Below, piece by piece: positions 23,820 through 33,626 of a stretch of DNA of 39,272 bases. This DNA comes from Deltaproteobacteria bacterium. Its GTDB lineage: Bacteria > Myxococcota_A > UBA796 > UBA2385. The stretch covers positions 1-39,272 of the forward strand of contig JAEUKK010000002.1 in NCBI GenBank assembly GCA_016792625.1, written 5' to 3'. The notes under the pieces are model-generated. The model was not told the DNA's origin. It saw only the letters and a program-made list of their open reading frames with translations, and did not search any database. Made by a program: the position numbers and the translations under genes. How positions within the stretch are numbered: position 1 is the first letter of the stretch; each line of letters begins with the position of its first letter.

Positions 23820-25298
23820 GTGAGCACCCGCATCATCCCGGTCGATGCCTTTGACTTTGTTGTGTTCGGTGGCACCGGCGACCTCGCCCGGCGCAAGCTG
23901 CTGCCGGCGCTCTACCACCGCATGCAGGACGGCCAGATCCCCGAGGGCAGCCGCATCATCGCCGCCTCGCGCGACGAGCTCGACTCGCCGGCCTACCGCA
24001 GCCTCGTGCTCGGCGCCATCGAGAGCAGCGTGCCCGACGATGTTCGCGACACCGAGCTGCTCGAGCGCTTCTTGGCCTGCTGCCACCACGTCACCGTCGA
24101 CGCGGGCTCGGAGCTCGGCTGGGCCGCCCTCGCCGACCTGCTCGCCGGCCGCGAAGATCGTGTGCGCGCCTTCTACCTCGCCGTCGCCCCCCGCTTTTTT
24201 GGGCCCATTTGTGAGCGGGTCGGCCAGAGCCGCCTGGTCACCCCCAAGAGCCGGGTGGTCATCGAGAAGCCCATGGGCCGCGATCTCGAGAGCTCGCGCC
24301 TGGTCAATGACGCGGTGGGCGCTGTCTTCAGCGAGAGCCAGGTCTTCCGCATCGATCACTACCTGGGCAAAGAGACGGTGCAGAACCTGATGGCCCTGCG
24401 CTTCGCCAACGCGCTCTTTGAGCCGCTGTGGGGCGCGGCGCACATCGATCATGTGCAGATCACCGTGGCCGAGACCTTAGGCGTCGGGGGCCGCGGCTCG
24501 TACTACGAGACCGCCGGCGCGCTGCGCGACATGGTGCAAAACCACCTGCTGCAGCTGCTCTGCCTCGTGGCGATGGAGCCCCCCGAGTCGTACACCGCCG
24601 ACTCGGTGCGCGACGAGAAGCTCAAGGTGCTCAAGGCCCTGCGGCCGATCACCATCGAGAACGCCGCCCAGCTCACGGTTCGCGGCCAGTACATGGGCCT
24701 GTCGACCGCGCGTGACCGCATCCCCGCCTACACCGAAGAGGCGGGGGTTGCCCGCAGCCGCACCGAGACCTTCGTGGCGATCAAGGCCGAGGTCGCCAAC
24801 TGGCGCTGGGCGGGCGTGCCCTTCTACTTGCGCACCGGCAAGCGCCTGCCGAGCCGCGTGTCTGAGATCGTCGTGGCCTTCCGCCCGATCCCCCACAACA
24901 TCTTCCCCGCCGGCTCGGGCGCGGTGCAGGCCAACAAGCTCGTGCTGCGGCTGCAGCCCGACGAGGGCGTCAAGCAGTGGGTCATGATCAAAGACCCGGG
25001 CCCCGGCGGCATGCGCCTGCGCCACGTGCCCCTCGACATGAGCTTCGCCGAGGCCTTTGGCATCCGAAACCCCGACGCCTACGAGCGCCTGCTCATGGAC
25101 GTCGTGCGCGGCAATCAGACCTTGTTCATGCGCCGCGACGAGGTCGAGGCGGCCTGGCGGTGGATCGACCCCATCCTCGAGGCCTGGGAGAACGAGGGCA
25201 CCGCGCCCAACGCGTACACGGCGGGCACCTGGGGCCCGACGCGCTCGGTCGCCCTCATCGAGCGCGACGGCCGCACCTGGCATGAGGAGACGGTCTGA
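23820..25298 (+). CDS. zwf: Glucose-6-phosphate 1-dehydrogenase
   Basis: A 492-residue enzyme, the usual family length. The GTG at 23820 is chosen because GGAG lies six bases upstream; the frame is open to a GTG at 23790. It oxidises glucose-6-phosphate to 6-phosphogluconolactone with NADP+ or NAD+ in the cytoplasm. The N-terminal dinucleotide fingerprint is [10 protein letters not shown] (17-26), and the active-site signature RIDHYLGKE spans 177-185, with His180, Lys184 and neighbours contacting substrate. Further conserved blocks include [13 protein letters not shown] and [10 protein letters not shown]. It is the first gene of a four-gene Entner-Doudoroff operon; the next gene starts directly after its stop. 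Confidence 0.97.
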   Translation: MSTRIIPVDAFDFVVFGGTGDLARRKLLPALYHRMQDGQIPEGSRIIAASRDELDSPAYRSLVLGAIESSVPDDVRDTELLERFLACCHHVTVDAGSELGWAALADLLAGREDRVRAFYLAVAPRFFGPICERVGQSRLVTPKSRVVIEKPMGRDLESSRLVNDAVGAVFSESQVFRIDHYLGKETVQNLMALRFANALFEPLWGAAHIDHVQITVAETLGVGGRGSYYETAGALRDMVQNHLLQLLCLVAMEPPESYTADSVRDEKLKVLKALRPITIENAAQLTVRGQYMGLSTARDRIPAYTEEAGVARSRTETFVAIKAEVANWRWAGVPFYLRTGKRLPSRVSEIVVAFRPIPHNIFPAGSGAVQANKLVLRLQPDEGVKQWVMIKDPGPGGMRLRHVPLDMSFAEAFGIRNPDAYERLLMDVVRGNQTLFMRRDEVEAAWRWIDPILEAWENEGTAPNAYTAGTWGPTRSVALIERDGRTWHEETV

Positions 25299-26009
25299 AT
25301 GGCGCCGCTGACGCTGGAGTGGCGAACCTTTGCGGGGCCCGACGCGCTCGCGCACGCCTTGGCGGAGGAGGCGGCGGCCCGCCTGCGGGCGCAGCTGGCC
25401 GAGACCGGCCGCGGCCGCCTCATCCTCTCGGGCGGGAGCACCCCCCGGCGGATGCTCGCCGCGCTCGCCGCGCAGCCCCTCCCCTGGGCCCAGATCGAGC
25501 TGTGGCTGGCCGATGAGCGCGCGGTCCCCGTCGAGCACCCCCGCAGCAACCTCGGCGCCCTGCGCGCGGCCCTGCGCGGGACGCCCGCCGCGGCGGCGCC
25601 CCTCGTCGACATGAGCGCGCCTGAGGGTGTTGTGGTCGAGTCGATCGCGGCCGAGGTCGCCCAGCGCCTCGCCGGGGCCCCGCCGGCCGCCCTGACCGTG
25701 CTGGGCATGGGCGCAGATGGGCACACCGCCAGCCTCTTCCCCAATGGCGACACCCTATCGACCGCCCTCGACCCGCGCGCAGCCCCCACGGTGCTCGCGC
25801 TGCGGGCGCCTGGGGCCCCCGAGCCGCGGCTGAGCCTCAACCGCGCCGCGCTGCTCCACACCGGCGCGGTGGCCCTGCACATCGAGGGCGCCGAGAAACG
25901 CGCGGTGCTCGACGCCGCGCTCAAGGCCGAGGCCCCCCCTCCGGTGGTCGAGGTCCTCCGCGGGGCCGCTGCGCCCCTCACCGTCTGGTGGTGCCCTGAC
26001 CCCGCCTGA
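25299..26009 (+). CDS. pgl: 6-phosphogluconolactonase
   Basis: A 236-residue enzyme that hydrolyses 6-phosphogluconolactone to 6-phosphogluconate. The ATG follows the zwf stop with no gap, and AGGAG lies inside the end of zwf. Recognisable blocks of the Pgl/NagB-like fold are LILSGGSTPRRML (about 39-51), LWLADERAVPVEHPRSN (about 67-83) and VLGMGADGHTASLFPNG (about 133-149), the last holding the conserved Asp-Gly-His. Its length is normal. It lies between zwf and edd, feeding the product of one to the other. Confidence 0.95.
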   Translation: MAPLTLEWRTFAGPDALAHALAEEAAARLRAQLAETGRGRLILSGGSTPRRMLAALAAQPLPWAQIELWLADERAVPVEHPRSNLGALRAALRGTPAAAAPLVDMSAPEGVVVESIAAEVAQRLAGAPPAALTVLGMGADGHTASLFPNGDTLSTALDPRAAPTVLALRAPGAPEPRLSLNRAALLHTGAVALHIEGAEKRAVLDAALKAEAPPPVVEVLRGAAAPLTVWWCPDPA

Positions 26010-26061
26010 TCCCTTCGCGATCAACCTGCGCGTCGCCTCCTAAGGCCCCCGGAGCCCTGAG

Positions 26062-27918
26062 ATGAGCACCCACCCCGTCGTCGCCGCGGTCACCGACCGC
26101 CTCGCCGCGCGCAGCCGGGGGGCCCGCGCGGCCTACCTCGCGGCGCTCGCGGCCCAGCGCCGGCCCGCACGGCGGCGCGCCCAGCTCGCCTGCGGCAACC
26201 TCGCCCACGGTTTTGCCGCCTGCGGGGCCGAAGACAAGGCCCGCCTCGCCGGCGAACAGACCCCCAACCTCGGGATCGTGACCGCGTACAACGACATGTT
26301 GTCGGCCCACCAGCCCTTCGCGACCTACCCCGACCAGATCAAGGACGTGGCCCTCGCCCTCGGCGCGACGGCCCAGGTCGCGGGGGGTGTGCCGGCCATG
26401 TGCGACGGGGTGACCCAAGGCCAGCCGGGGATGGAGCTGTCGCTGCTGTCGCGCGACCTCATCGCGCTGTCGACCTGCGTCGCCCTCTCGCACGACATGT
26501 TCGACGGCGCGCTTTACCTCGGGGTGTGCGACAAGATCGTGCCGGGGCTGCTCATCGGCGCGCTGGCCTATGGCCACCTGCCCGGGGTCTTCGTGCCCGC
26601 CGGCCCGATGCCCAGCGGCTCGACCAACGACGAGAAGGCCGCGGTGCGCAAGCGCTACGCCGAGGGCAAGGCCAGCCGCCAAGAGCTGCTCGCGTCCGAG
26701 GCGGCGGCCTACCACGCGCCGGGCACCTGCACCTTCTATGGTACAGCCAACAGCAACCAGCTGTTGATGGAGTGTTTGGGCCTGCACGTGCCTGGCGGCA
26801 CCTTCGTCAACCCGGGCACCCCCCTGCGGGCGGCCCTCACCGCCGACGCGGTGGCGACCGCCCTGCGCCTCGTCGCCGAGGGCGGGCCGGGCGTCGGCGA
26901 GATCATCGACGAGCGCGCCATCATTAACAGCGTGGTCGGTCTTTTGGCCAGCGGGGGGAGCACCAACCACGCCCTGCACCTCGTGGCCATCGCCGCCGCC
27001 GCCGGCCTGCGCCTCGAGTGGGAGGACATGGACGCCCTCTCGGCGGTCGTGCCCCTGCTCATGCGGGTCTACCCCAACGGCTCCTCTGACATCAATCACT
27101 TCACCGCTGCGGGCGGCCCGGGCACGCTGATCGGGGCGCTGCTCGACGCCGGCCTGCTGCACGAGGGGGTCCAGACCATCGCCGGTCCGGGCCTGCGCCG
27201 CTACGCGGTCGAGGCCAAGCTCGACGCGACGGGTCAGGTCGAGCGCATCGCCGCCCCGGAGAGCAGCCTCGCGCCGAGCGTGCTGCGGGGGCCCGCGGCG
27301 CCCTTCCGCCCCGACGGCGGCATGCGCCGGGTCGTCGGCCCGCTGGGCCAGGCCATCTTCAAGTCCTCGGCGGTGGCCGAGGACCGCCTGAGCATCACCG
27401 CCCCGGCCCGGGTCTTCGACAGCCAAGAGGCCCTGGCCGCCGCCTTCGCCGCGGGCGCGCTGACCGGCGATCTCATCGCAGTGGTGCGCTTTCAGGGGCC
27501 CCGGGCCAACGGCATGCCCGAGCTGCACGGCCTGACCCCCGCGCTCAGCGTGCTCCAAGATCGCGGCCAGCGCGTCGCCCTGGTCACCGACGGCCGCATG
27601 TCCGGGGCCAGCGGGAAGGTGCCCGCGGCCATCCACCTGAGCCCCGAGGGGGCGCTGGGCGGCGGCATCGCCAAGCTGCAGGACGGCGACCTGCTGCACC
27701 TCGACGCGCACAGCGGCCGGCTCGACGTGCTGGTGCCCGCGGCCGAGTGGGAGGCGCGCCCCTTGGCCCGCCCGCCCGCGCCCGCCCGCGGCTACGGCCG
27801 CCCCCTGTTCGGGCCGATGCGCGCCCAGGCCCTGCCCGCCGAGCGCGGGGGTGGCGTGCTGCCCGACGTCCCCGCCGATCCCCTGCCCTCCCCTGCCGTC
27901 GATGGAGACCCCCGATGA
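26062..27918 (+). CDS. edd: 6-phosphogluconate dehydratase
   Basis: A 618-residue enzyme of the IlvD/Edd family that dehydrates 6-phosphogluconate to 2-keto-3-deoxy-6-phosphogluconate using an iron-sulphur cluster. Conserved features are [13 protein letters not shown] (about 73-85), the cluster and substrate block [20 protein letters not shown] (from 113) with Cys114, [14 protein letters not shown] with a second cluster cysteine, and the C-terminal [15 protein letters not shown]. The distinction from IlvD rests on the length and the Edd-type MCDGVTQG block, backed by zwf, pgl and eda around it. GGAG precedes the ATG by seven bases. Confidence 0.96.
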   Translation: MSTHPVVAAVTDRLAARSRGARAAYLAALAAQRRPARRRAQLACGNLAHGFAACGAEDKARLAGEQTPNLGIVTAYNDMLSAHQPFATYPDQIKDVALALGATAQVAGGVPAMCDGVTQGQPGMELSLLSRDLIALSTCVALSHDMFDGALYLGVCDKIVPGLLIGALAYGHLPGVFVPAGPMPSGSTNDEKAAVRKRYAEGKASRQELLASEAAAYHAPGTCTFYGTANSNQLLMECLGLHVPGGTFVNPGTPLRAALTADAVATALRLVAEGGPGVGEIIDERAIINSVVGLLASGGSTNHALHLVAIAAAAGLRLEWEDMDALSAVVPLLMRVYPNGSSDINHFTAAGGPGTLIGALLDAGLLHEGVQTIAGPGLRRYAVEAKLDATGQVERIAAPESSLAPSVLRGPAAPFRPDGGMRRVVGPLGQAIFKSSAVAEDRLSITAPARVFDSQEALAAAFAAGALTGDLIAVVRFQGPRANGMPELHGLTPALSVLQDRGQRVALVTDGRMSGASGKVPAAIHLSPEGALGGGIAKLQDGDLLHLDAHSGRLDVLVPAAEWEARPLARPPAPARGYGRPLFGPMRAQALPAERGGGVLPDVPADPLPSPAVDGDPR

Positions 27919-28577
27919 CCGCCCCCTCCGCCGCGGGGCCCCAGGCGGGCCTGCGCGGGCTGCTCTCCCGCGCCCCGGTGATCCCCGTCCTCATCGTCGA
28001 TGACGCCGATCTGGCCATTGATCTCGCCGAGACGCTGGTCGAGGGCGGCCTGCCCGTGCTCGAGCTGACCTTGCGGACGCCGGCGGCCCTGCGCGCGGTG
28101 GAGCGGATCGCCGCGCACGTCCCCGGGGCCATCGTCGGGACGGGCACCGTCCTGCGCCCCGATGACCTGAAGGCCAGCGCCGACGCCGGGGCGGTCTTCG
28201 CGGTCTCTCCGGGCCTGAGCCCCGGGCTCTTGGCCGCGGCGGCGCGCGCTCCCCTCCCCCTGCTGCCGGGGGTGGCCACGATCAGCGAGGCGATGACCGC
28301 GGCCGAGCAGGGTTTTGACACGCTCAAGCTCTTCCCCGCGGCGCCGATCGGCGCGCTGCGCCTGCTGCCGGCTTGGGCAGGCCCGCTGCCCGCCCTGCGC
28401 TTCTGCCCGACAGGAGGGGTCCGCGCTGAGGAGCTGCCCGCCTACCTCGCGCTGCCCAACGTCATCTGCGTCGGGGGCAGCTGGGTCGCCACGCCGGCGC
28501 TGATCGCCGGACGCCAGTGGTCCGAGATCCGGGCGCGGGCGGCAGAGGCCTCCTCCACCGGCGCGCGGCGAGGATAG
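27915..28577 (+). CDS. eda: KDPG aldolase (2-keto-3-deoxy-6-phosphogluconate aldolase)
   Basis: A 220-residue enzyme that cleaves KDPG to pyruvate and glyceraldehyde-3-phosphate, the last step of the Entner-Doudoroff pathway. Its ATG overlaps the edd stop as ATGA. Catalytic residues are in place: Glu50 and Arg54 in LPVLELTLRTP, and the Schiff-base Lys138 in DTLKLFPA. GTGTVL and the FCPTGGV phosphate-binding loop are also present. Its length and motif spacing match the class I Eda family. It is the last gene of the operon; the M28 peptidase gene follows after 29 bases with its own ribosome site. Confidence 0.96.
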   Translation: MTAPSAAGPQAGLRGLLSRAPVIPVLIVDDADLAIDLAETLVEGGLPVLELTLRTPAALRAVERIAAHVPGAIVGTGTVLRPDDLKASADAGAVFAVSPGLSPGLLAAAARAPLPLLPGVATISEAMTAAEQGFDTLKLFPAAPIGALRLLPAWAGPLPALRFCPTGGVRAEELPAYLALPNVICVGGSWVATPALIAGRQWSEIRARAAEASSTGARRG

Positions 28578-28606
28578 AGCCCCGCGTCCCCGACCCCGGA
28601 GGCTCC

Positions 28607-30259
28607 ATGCGCCCGCGCCCCACCTCCGGAACGCCCCGCCGCACGCTGCAGTCGCCACTGTACCCACCAGCGTACCTGCCACTGTACCTGCCACTGTACC
28701 TGCCGCTGGCCGGCCTGCTCGCCGCCTGCGCCGGCCCGGCCCCCAAGGGCGCGCGCGGCGCGGGGGCCGACAGCGGCGCGCCCGAAGCGTCCGAACCGAC
28801 GCGCAGCACGCTGCCCGACGTGATGGACATCGACCGCCTGCTCGCGCACCTCGACGCGCTGGACGCCCTCTCCGCGGCCTCAGCCCGCAGCCGCGTGCTC
28901 GGCAGCGCCGCTTTTGACCAGAGCGCCGACTACGTCCAGGGCGCGCTCGAGGGCGCTGGCTACAGCGTGCAGCGCGTGCCCTTCACCCATGGCGTGTGGT
29001 CCGAGACCGGGCCCGGGGTGCTCGCGGTCGGGGGCCTCAGCGACCTCGCCGCGGGGGTCGACTACCAGAACTTCGGGCGCAGCCCGCCGGGCCGGGCGAC
29101 CGGGCAGCTGCTCCCGGTCGACATCCAGCTGCCCCCGCCGGGCGGCACCAACTCCACCGACAGCGGCTGCCAGGCCCGCGACTGGGATGATTTTGAGCCC
29201 GGCGCGCTGGCCCTCCTGCAGCGGGGCGGCTGCAGCTTCTCCGAGAAGCTCGCCATGGCCGAAGCGGCGGGCGCCGCCGGTGTGATCCTCTTCAACGAGG
29301 GCCAAGCCGACCGCCGGGGCCTCGTTGAGGGGCAGCTCGACGACGTGCTCGCCCACAGCGTGCCCGTGCTCGACGCCACCACAGCCGTGGCCGAGGCCCT
29401 GCTCGAGCGCATGGCGGTGGGCCCGCTGACCGTGACCATCGAGGCCCAGGTCGCGGTCGAGCGCTTCCCCACGGTCAATTTGCTCGCCGACCTGCCCGGC
29501 CAGACCGCCGATCTGGTGGTCATCGGCGCCCACCTCGACTCGGTGGCGGCGGGCCCGGGCATCAACGACAACGGCAGCGGCACGGCCACCGTGCTCGAGC
29601 TGGCCTTGCAAGCCGCAGCCCTGCGCGCGGCCGGCGAGCCCGACCCACGCGACACGCTGCGCTTCGCCTTTTGGGGCGCCGAAGAAGAGGGGCTGATCGG
29701 CAGCTTCGCCTATGTGCGCGGGCTCGACGAGCTCGCCTTGGCCGCCCATGTGGCCAACCTCAACTTCGACATGTTGGCCAGCCCCAACGGCCTGCGGGCG
29801 GTCTACGACGGGGATGGTGACGCCCGGCTCGGCGGCGCCGAGGCCCCGGCCGGCAGCGCGGTGCTCGAGGCCCTGTTCACCGACCACTTCGAGGCGCGCG
29901 ACCTGGACTGGTCACCCACCGCCTTCGACGGCCGCAGCGACTATGGCCCGTTCATCCTGGCCGGAGTGCCCGCTGGCGGTCTCTTCTCGGGGGCCGAGGT
30001 CGACAAGTCGGCGCACGAGGCGCTCATCTACGGCGGCGCCGCGGGCGAGCCCCTCGACGCCTGTTACCACCGGGCCTGCGACGGCGTCGAGAACATCGAC
30101 CCTGTGCTCTTGCTCGAAATGGCCGAGGCCGCCGCGGCGGCCACCGCCGGCGCCGCTGACCTCGCGCCCTTCGTGGCCGACCGGGCCCGCAGCGCGCCGC
30201 CGCGGCACCACGACCTCCCCTACGTGGGGGGCTGCGACGGGGCCCGACCGGCCCGCTGA
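28607..30259 (+). CDS. M28-family zinc aminopeptidase lipoprotein with PA domain
   Basis: A 550-residue protein from ATG 28607, six bases after GGAGG. The signal peptide contains a repeated Leu-Pro-Leu-Tyr core and ends at the lipobox LLAAC (Cys about 44), so it should be lipid-anchored outside the cytoplasm. A protease-associated (PA) domain occupies about 150-275, including a GCSFSEKLAMAEAAGAAGVI segment. The M28 catalytic domain follows, with two-zinc ligands visible: GAHLDS (His309, Asp311), INDNGSG, GAEEEG, FDML and DKSAHE. Aminopeptidase Y/S-type enzymes share this PA plus M28 layout. It probably trims extracellular peptides. It is unrelated in function to the sugar operon before it. 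Confidence 0.92.
   Translation: MRPRPTSGTPRRTLQSPLYPPAYLPLYLPLYLPLAGLLAACAGPAPKGARGAGADSGAPEASEPTRSTLPDVMDIDRLLAHLDALDALSAASARSRVLGSAAFDQSADYVQGALEGAGYSVQRVPFTHGVWSETGPGVLAVGGLSDLAAGVDYQNFGRSPPGRATGQLLPVDIQLPPPGGTNSTDSGCQARDWDDFEPGALALLQRGGCSFSEKLAMAEAAGAAGVILFNEGQADRRGLVEGQLDDVLAHSVPVLDATTAVAEALLERMAVGPLTVTIEAQVAVERFPTVNLLADLPGQTADLVVIGAHLDSVAAGPGINDNGSGTATVLELALQAAALRAAGEPDPRDTLRFAFWGAEEEGLIGSFAYVRGLDELALAAHVANLNFDMLASPNGLRAVYDGDGDARLGGAEAPAGSAVLEALFTDHFEARDLDWSPTAFDGRSDYGPFILAGVPAGGLFSGAEVDKSAHEALIYGGAAGEPLDACYHRACDGVENIDPVLLLEMAEAAAAATAGAADLAPFVADRARSAPPRHHDLPYVGGCDGARPAR
28673..28708 (+). repeat. 12-base tandem repeat in a signal-peptide coding region
   Basis: Three units of TACCTGCCACTG (the last with one change) encode Tyr-Leu-Pro-Leu repeats in the hydrophobic core of the M28 signal peptide, with a degenerate unit before them. 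Slippage would change the core length by four residues without a frameshift. Confidence 0.8.
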
Positions 30260-30290
30260 GACGGCCGATCACCCCGCTGCTCACCCTTCC

Positions 30291-30365
30291 AACCGAACCC
30301 ATCCGAACCCATCCGAACCCACCCGAACCCATCCGAACCCATCCGAACCCGCCCGAACCCGCCCG
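30291..30365 (+). repeat. 10-base tandem repeat before the PEBP gene
   Basis: Seven full units and a partial one of (A/G)(T/C)CCGAACCC lie in the 118-base gap between the M28 gene and the PEBP gene, ending just before its ribosome site (GGAG 30368-30371). The period is about one helical turn. It may hold repeated protein sites or be simple slippage. Confidence 0.9.
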
Positions 30366-30377
30366 CTGGAGCTCCCC

Positions 30378-30905
30378 GTGAACACCCTGCTGCTCGCCCT
30401 CAGCCTCGGCCTGGCCCCCGCCCACGCCATGAAGCTCTCCAGCGCCGACATCGCGCCCGGCGCCAAGATCGCTGATACCCACGTCTTTTCGGGCTTCGGC
30501 TGCACCGGCAAAAACCAGTCGCCGGCCCTGAGCTGGTCTGAGGCCCCCAAAGAGACCCAGAGCTTCGCGGTGCTGGTGCACGACCCCGACGCGCCCACCG
30601 GCGGCGCCGGCTGGTGGCACTGGGTGGTCTATGACCTGCCCGCGAGCACCACCGGGCTGCCGGCCGGCGTGGGCGACAAGCTGCCCGCAGGGGCCAAGCA
30701 GGGCCCGACCGACTTCGGCGCGCCCGGCTGGGGTGGCCCCTGCCCGCCGCAGGGCGACAAGCCGCACCGGTACAATTTCACCGTCTATGCCCTGAAGGTG
30801 ACCAAGCTCGACCTGCCGCCGAACGCGACGGCCAGCCTCATCGGCTTCATGGTGAACGCCAACAGCATCGCCAAGGCCGAGCTCCAGGGGGTCTACGGGC
30901 GGTGA
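30378..30905 (+). CDS. Secreted YbhB/YbcL-type phosphatidylethanolamine-binding-family protein
   Basis: A 175-residue protein; GTG 30378 lies six bases after GGAG. A signal peptide (residues 1-17, ending Ala-His-Ala) predicts export to the periplasm. The mature part is a full PEBP/Raf-kinase-inhibitor-like domain: FTCTGKN-like FGCTGKNQSPAL, VHDPDAPTGGAGWWHWVVYDLP, and GPCPPQGDKPHRYNFTVYAL, the three blocks that form the anion pocket. The bacterial members YbhB and YbcL are small and of uncertain role; some affect signalling or host response. Its stop overlaps the next gene's GTG (GTGA), so it is coupled to a sensor kinase, which is an unusual pairing. Confidence 0.92.
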   Translation: MNTLLLALSLGLAPAHAMKLSSADIAPGAKIADTHVFSGFGCTGKNQSPALSWSEAPKETQSFAVLVHDPDAPTGGAGWWHWVVYDLPASTTGLPAGVGDKLPAGAKQGPTDFGAPGWGGPCPPQGDKPHRYNFTVYALKVTKLDLPPNATASLIGFMVNANSIAKAELQGVYGR

Positions 30906-33583
30906 GCGACGCGGGCGACAGCGCAGCGGGGCCGGCTGGCGAAGGGTCGCGGCCATTGCCATCGGTTCAGGTGCACCTGACCCTGCTCGCTTGCGCCCTC
31001 ACCGTGCTGCCGGTCGCCGTCTTCGGCCTGAACGAGCGCCGGGTCTGGCAGATCGAGGCCGAGGCCCACGCCGACGCCGAGCTCGACCAGCACGCGAGCC
31101 AGATCGCCGAGAGCCTCCGCATCTTCATCGCCGGCAAAGAGCAGCTGCTCGGCGCGCTGGCCGGCGGCTTCGGCAGCACCCCCGACTGGAGCCCCGCCGC
31201 CCTTCAGGTGCCCCTCGACGCCCAGGTCAGCGGCAGCGGGGCCTTCAGCGCGGTCTACGTGGCCGACGCCGCGGGCCTCTCCCTGGCCGTCGCGCCGCCC
31301 CTGCGCAGCGACGGCCGCCGCCTGCTGCCCGGGGTCGACTACAGCGACCGCGACTACATGCAGCGGCTGCAGGCCACCGGCCAGCTCGCCTGGGGGGCGG
31401 CGCAGCGGGGCAAGCAGCTGGGCCTGCCCAACCTCATGGTCGGCGTGCCGATCCGGGCCCCGGGGGACGGCGCCCTGCGCGGCGTGCTCGGCGCCGCGAT
31501 CGGCCTCGACGAGCTGCAGCAGCTGGTGGGGCGGGCCCGGGGCCTGCATGGGGCCGGGCGGGCGGTGCTCCGAAACAGCGCCGGCGCGGTCGTGATCGAC
31601 ACGGCCGGTCGGCTGCCCCCGTTGAGCGAGGCGCCCGCGGGCAGCGTCTGGGCCACGGCCTGCGCGGGCCCACCGCCCGCGAGCCCCCGCTCTGAGATCG
31701 GCGCCGACGAGCGGGGCCTCTCGCAGCGGGCGCGCTGCGACACGCTCTCCCTGGGCGGCGAGCGCTTGGTGTTGATCAACACCTTGCCTACCGCCCACGT
31801 CTCGGCCGAGGTCGACAAAGCCACGGGGCGGATCGGCGCCGCGGCGCTGCTCGCGGCCGGCCTCGCCATCCTCGTCGCCAACCTCGCCGCCTGGGTGGTG
31901 GCCCGCCGGGCCCGCCGCATGGTGCAGCTGGCCGAGGCGGTCGGCCGCGGTGACTACAGCTTCCGGCCGACGCCGCCGGATCACCTGCGCTCCCGCGAGG
32001 GGCAGGCGGTGCGGGTCGAGCTGGTGCGCGCGCTCGAGCGCCTGCAGAGCACCGAGGCCGAGCTCAAAGCCGCCGTGCACCACCTCGAGCTGGCCCAGCA
32101 GCGCATCACCCCGCTGGCCGAGGCCTGGGAGCAGGCCGGCGTGGCGATGGAGATCTGGTCGCCGACCGGCCAGATCGAGGCCGCCAACCCGGCCAGCCTC
32201 GCGCTCTCGGGCCCGGCCCGCCTCAGGCCCGGGGCCCCCGCGCCCCTGGCCAGCGTGCGGGTGCCCGCCGATGGGCCGACCCTGCTCGAGCGCGGGCGCG
32301 CCGGCCAGCCCTGGCGGGGCGAGTGGCAGAGCGCGATCCGCGGCGAAGAGCGCGTCGAGGACATCAGCCTCAGCCCCGTGCACGACCCCTCGGGGGCCTT
32401 GCGCTGGATCGTCGTCGGCCGCCGCGATCTCACCGAGCAGCGCCGCGCCGAGACCGCCGCCCAGCAGAACGCGCGCCTCGCCGCCATCGGCACCCTCGCC
32501 GCAGGGGTCGCCCACGAGGTGAACAACCCGCTGACCGTCGTCGCCGGGGCCCTGCAAGCCTGGGAGGCCGCCGATGACCCCGAGGTGGCCCCCACCGACG
32601 AGCTGCGGCGGGCCCGCGCCGACGCTCTGCGCGGGGTCGATCAGGTGCGGGCCATCCTGCGCAGCCTGCTCGAGCTGGGCGGGGGCGTCGGCGGCGCGCC
32701 GGTCGCGCCCAGCGCCGTCTCCCTCAGCGAAGCGGTCGAGCTGGCGATCGGGCAGGTCGCCGCCCGCCGCGGCCAGCCCCCCTCAGCGGCGGGGGTGCTC
32801 GACGGGCTGCCCCGGGTGGCGGCCCGCCCGGGTGAGCTCATCCAAGTGCTCGTCCAGCTCATCGACAACGCCGAGGCGGCGCGGGCGGCGGCCGGCCCAG
32901 ACGCCCCGGCGGTGCGCCTGCACGCCCGCCGCGAGGCCGAGGTGGTCCTCCTCGAGATCAGCGATCCGGGGCCGGGGATGGACGCCGAGACCCTCTCCCG
33001 CGTCTTCGACCCCTTCTTCTCCACCCGCACGGTGGGCGCTGGCCAGGGCCTGGGCCTGCCGCTCAGCCGCAGCCTCGTGCAAGGCATGGGCGGCGCCCTC
33101 GAGCTGCGCTCGACCCCAGGGGCCGGCACGACCGCCGCCCTGCACCTGCCGGTAGCCGGGCCGCAGCTCGACCGCGCCTCGATGCGCGAGCCCACGGCGC
33201 CCGCGCCGGCCCCCCGCGTGGCGCCCCGCCGGGTGCTGGTGGTCGATGATGACCCGCCCGTCGCGCGGTCGGTGGCCCGGATGCTGCGCGGGCACGACGT
33301 ACACATCGCGATCGGCGGCGAAGAGGCCCTGCGGCGCTTGGCCAACGAGCGCTTCGAGGTCGTGCTCTGCGACGTGATGATGCCCGAGATCGACGGGCCC
33401 AGCCTCTTCGCCTACGCGGCCCGCGGCTGGCCCGAGCTGGCCGAGCGCTTCGTGTTCATGACCGGGGCGAGCACCTCGGCCCAGGTGGGCGCGGCGCTGA
33501 CCGCCAGCGGCCGCCCCGTGCTGCAAAAGCCCCTCGACGCGGGCGCCCTGCGCGCGGCGATCGAAGAGCTGCCCGCGCGCTGA
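30902..33583 (+). CDS. Hybrid sensor histidine kinase with receiver domain
   Basis: An 893-residue inner-membrane protein starting at GTG 30902. A membrane helix (about 23-43), a periplasmic Cache-like sensor domain (45-305) and a second helix (about 311-334) are followed by a HAMP-like segment and a PAS-like domain (about 410-515). The kinase core has the phospho-acceptor in VAHEVNNPLTV (His538), an N-box with DNAEAA (about 655), and G-boxes DPGPGMD and GQGLGLPLS. Residues about 775-893 are a receiver domain with the acidic pair in VVDDDPP, the phospho-acceptor Asp824 in LCDVMMPEIDG, and the conserved Lys in LQKPLD. No output regulator is adjacent, so the signal must pass to a protein encoded elsewhere. 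The Cache-like fold suggests a small-molecule ligand. Confidence 0.92.
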   Translation: MSDAGDSAAGPAGEGSRPLPSVQVHLTLLACALTVLPVAVFGLNERRVWQIEAEAHADAELDQHASQIAESLRIFIAGKEQLLGALAGGFGSTPDWSPAALQVPLDAQVSGSGAFSAVYVADAAGLSLAVAPPLRSDGRRLLPGVDYSDRDYMQRLQATGQLAWGAAQRGKQLGLPNLMVGVPIRAPGDGALRGVLGAAIGLDELQQLVGRARGLHGAGRAVLRNSAGAVVIDTAGRLPPLSEAPAGSVWATACAGPPPASPRSEIGADERGLSQRARCDTLSLGGERLVLINTLPTAHVSAEVDKATGRIGAAALLAAGLAILVANLAAWVVARRARRMVQLAEAVGRGDYSFRPTPPDHLRSREGQAVRVELVRALERLQSTEAELKAAVHHLELAQQRITPLAEAWEQAGVAMEIWSPTGQIEAANPASLALSGPARLRPGAPAPLASVRVPADGPTLLERGRAGQPWRGEWQSAIRGEERVEDISLSPVHDPSGALRWIVVGRRDLTEQRRAETAAQQNARLAAIGTLAAGVAHEVNNPLTVVAGALQAWEAADDPEVAPTDELRRARADALRGVDQVRAILRSLLELGGGVGGAPVAPSAVSLSEAVELAIGQVAARRGQPPSAAGVLDGLPRVAARPGELIQVLVQLIDNAEAARAAAGPDAPAVRLHARREAEVVLLEISDPGPGMDAETLSRVFDPFFSTRTVGAGQGLGLPLSRSLVQGMGGALELRSTPGAGTTAALHLPVAGPQLDRASMREPTAPAPAPRVAPRRVLVVDDDPPVARSVARMLRGHDVHIAIGGEEALRRLANERFEVVLCDVMMPEIDGPSLFAYAARGWPELAERFVFMTGASTSAQVGAALTASGRPVLQKPLDAGALRAAIEELPAR

Positions 33584-33626
33584 CCCGGGCCGCCCCGCGC
33601 CGTGAAGAGCGCCCACCGCCTGCGCT

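Noticed and set aside
25978..27711. Minus-strand frame of 577 codons opposite edd
   Set aside because: It is antisense to a fully conserved edd gene and has low-complexity Gly/Arg/Gln composition.
30291..30365. CRISPR array
   Set aside because: The 10-base units are contiguous without spacers, and no cas genes are present; it is a simple tandem repeat.
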